Assembly (NCBI GenBank): GCA_029582155.1
Contig: CM055903.1
Location: forward strand, 41,820,769-41,884,768
Length of the DNA: 64,000 nucleotides
From: Panopea generosa
Taxonomy: Eukaryota; Mollusca; Bivalvia; Adapedonta; Hiatellidae
Direction: 5' to 3'
In this document: positions 63,540 to 64,000 of the stretch, piece by piece
How the letters are laid out: each line of letters starts with the position of its first letter
Position numbering within the stretch: position 1 is the first letter of the stretch
Notes under the pieces: model-generated
Seen by the model: the letters and a program-made list of their open reading frames with translations, nothing else
The model's database searches: none
Told to the model about the DNA's origin: nothing
Program-made: the position numbers and the translations under genes

Positions 63540-63935
63540 AAAAGATTTTCTGCTTAAAATTGCATTTCTGGACGTATCAAATGAGTCACACGATTTCATT
63601 TCACTTTGATTCCTAATTGATCTGTAGGGTTCTACAATAAAACTGGATATGCCATAATTATATATACTGAAATGTGTCGAAAATGGCATTAAAACTCATT
63701 AAAAAAATAAAAATAATTGAAATGTCACATTTGTTACATATTGTAAAATTTGTTTCATCTTAGAAAGAATCCTAATGACTAGGTGAAGACCGTTTAGCGG
63801 AATTTATGTGCTATCTATTTTTAGAATGATGATTTCTATTCAATTTCACTACATGATTAAAATACTGTTTAAGTACCAAATCATTCAAAAGTTCTATTTA
63901 TAAACAAAAATGAGATGCTTTACATTCATTAATGA
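63540..63935 (+). repeat. Intronic repeat R2, copy 3
   Basis: Contains AATTTGTTTCATCTTAGAAA, ATTTCACTACATGATTAAAA and the uninterrupted region (ATTTATAAACAAAAATGAGA) that corresponds to the hAT insertion point in copy 1. Confidence 0.55.
63590..63700 (+). repeat. SINE-like 3' end (family 3 type)
   Basis: TGAAATGTGTCGAAAATGGC then ATTAAAACTCATT, close to the 8.3-kb segment. It sits within a larger old intronic repeat copy (63.54-63.9 kb). Confidence 0.4.
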
Positions 63936-64000
63936 AAATGAGAAGCTTTGTATCAATTTTAAACATATTTTTTATTATATTAGACATTTCGTTATTTTTC

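Overview
This window looks like nuclear DNA from an animal, most likely a lophotrochozoan and probably a bivalve mollusc. It is AT-rich, gene-poor, interrupted by long introns, and full of tRNA-derived SINEs, a broken non-LTR retrotransposon and large minisatellites. The bivalve call rests on general resemblance of several interspersed repeats (for example motifs like AGGTGACCGTTAAGGCCCATG and GGCGAGCTAAAAA) to repeats I associate with bivalve genomes; no database was searched.

The one well-supported gene lies on the minus strand and covers about two thirds of the window (62,778 down to 22,373). Nine exons with correct splice sites and matching phases give a continuous 413-residue C-terminal part of a tandem C2-domain, synaptotagmin-like protein. 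The 5' exons lie beyond the right edge or were not recognised. C2A has an eroded calcium site. C2B keeps all five expected aspartates. Two introns are very long. Intron F-G (14.5 kb) is about 91% one minisatellite, and intron H-I (16.3 kb) holds an antisense LINE and a second minisatellite. The last exon (22,447-22,373) fits in phase but is 16 kb away and is the least certain.

Layout from left to right. Positions 1-22,000 are intergenic or belong to unseen genes: AT-rich sequence, two related 25-bp arrays (6.7-7.1 kb and 9.45-10.77 kb), a 2.35-kb array with a 33-bp unit (14.9-17.26 kb), SINE copies and a few weak exon candidates, the best at 19.46 kb. Positions 22.4-38.7 kb are intron H-I, with a LINE at 30.6-33.06 kb and a 3.8-kb minisatellite at 34.4-38.27 kb. 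Positions 38.7-39.4 kb carry exons H and G. Positions 39.46-52.7 kb are a 13.2-kb array of 59/63-bp units with nested higher-order repeats, including a near-identical 5.2-5.3 kb tandem duplication. Positions 53.9-62.8 kb carry exons F to A, with SINEs, a 1.25-kb hAT-like non-autonomous DNA transposon and old duplicated intron segments between them.

About 21 kb, one third of the window, is minisatellite. I saw no CRISPR array, operon, functional tRNA gene, rRNA gene or intact transposon. The most distinctive feature is the nested tandem-repeat structure inside one C2-domain gene; I found no convincing new multi-gene system.
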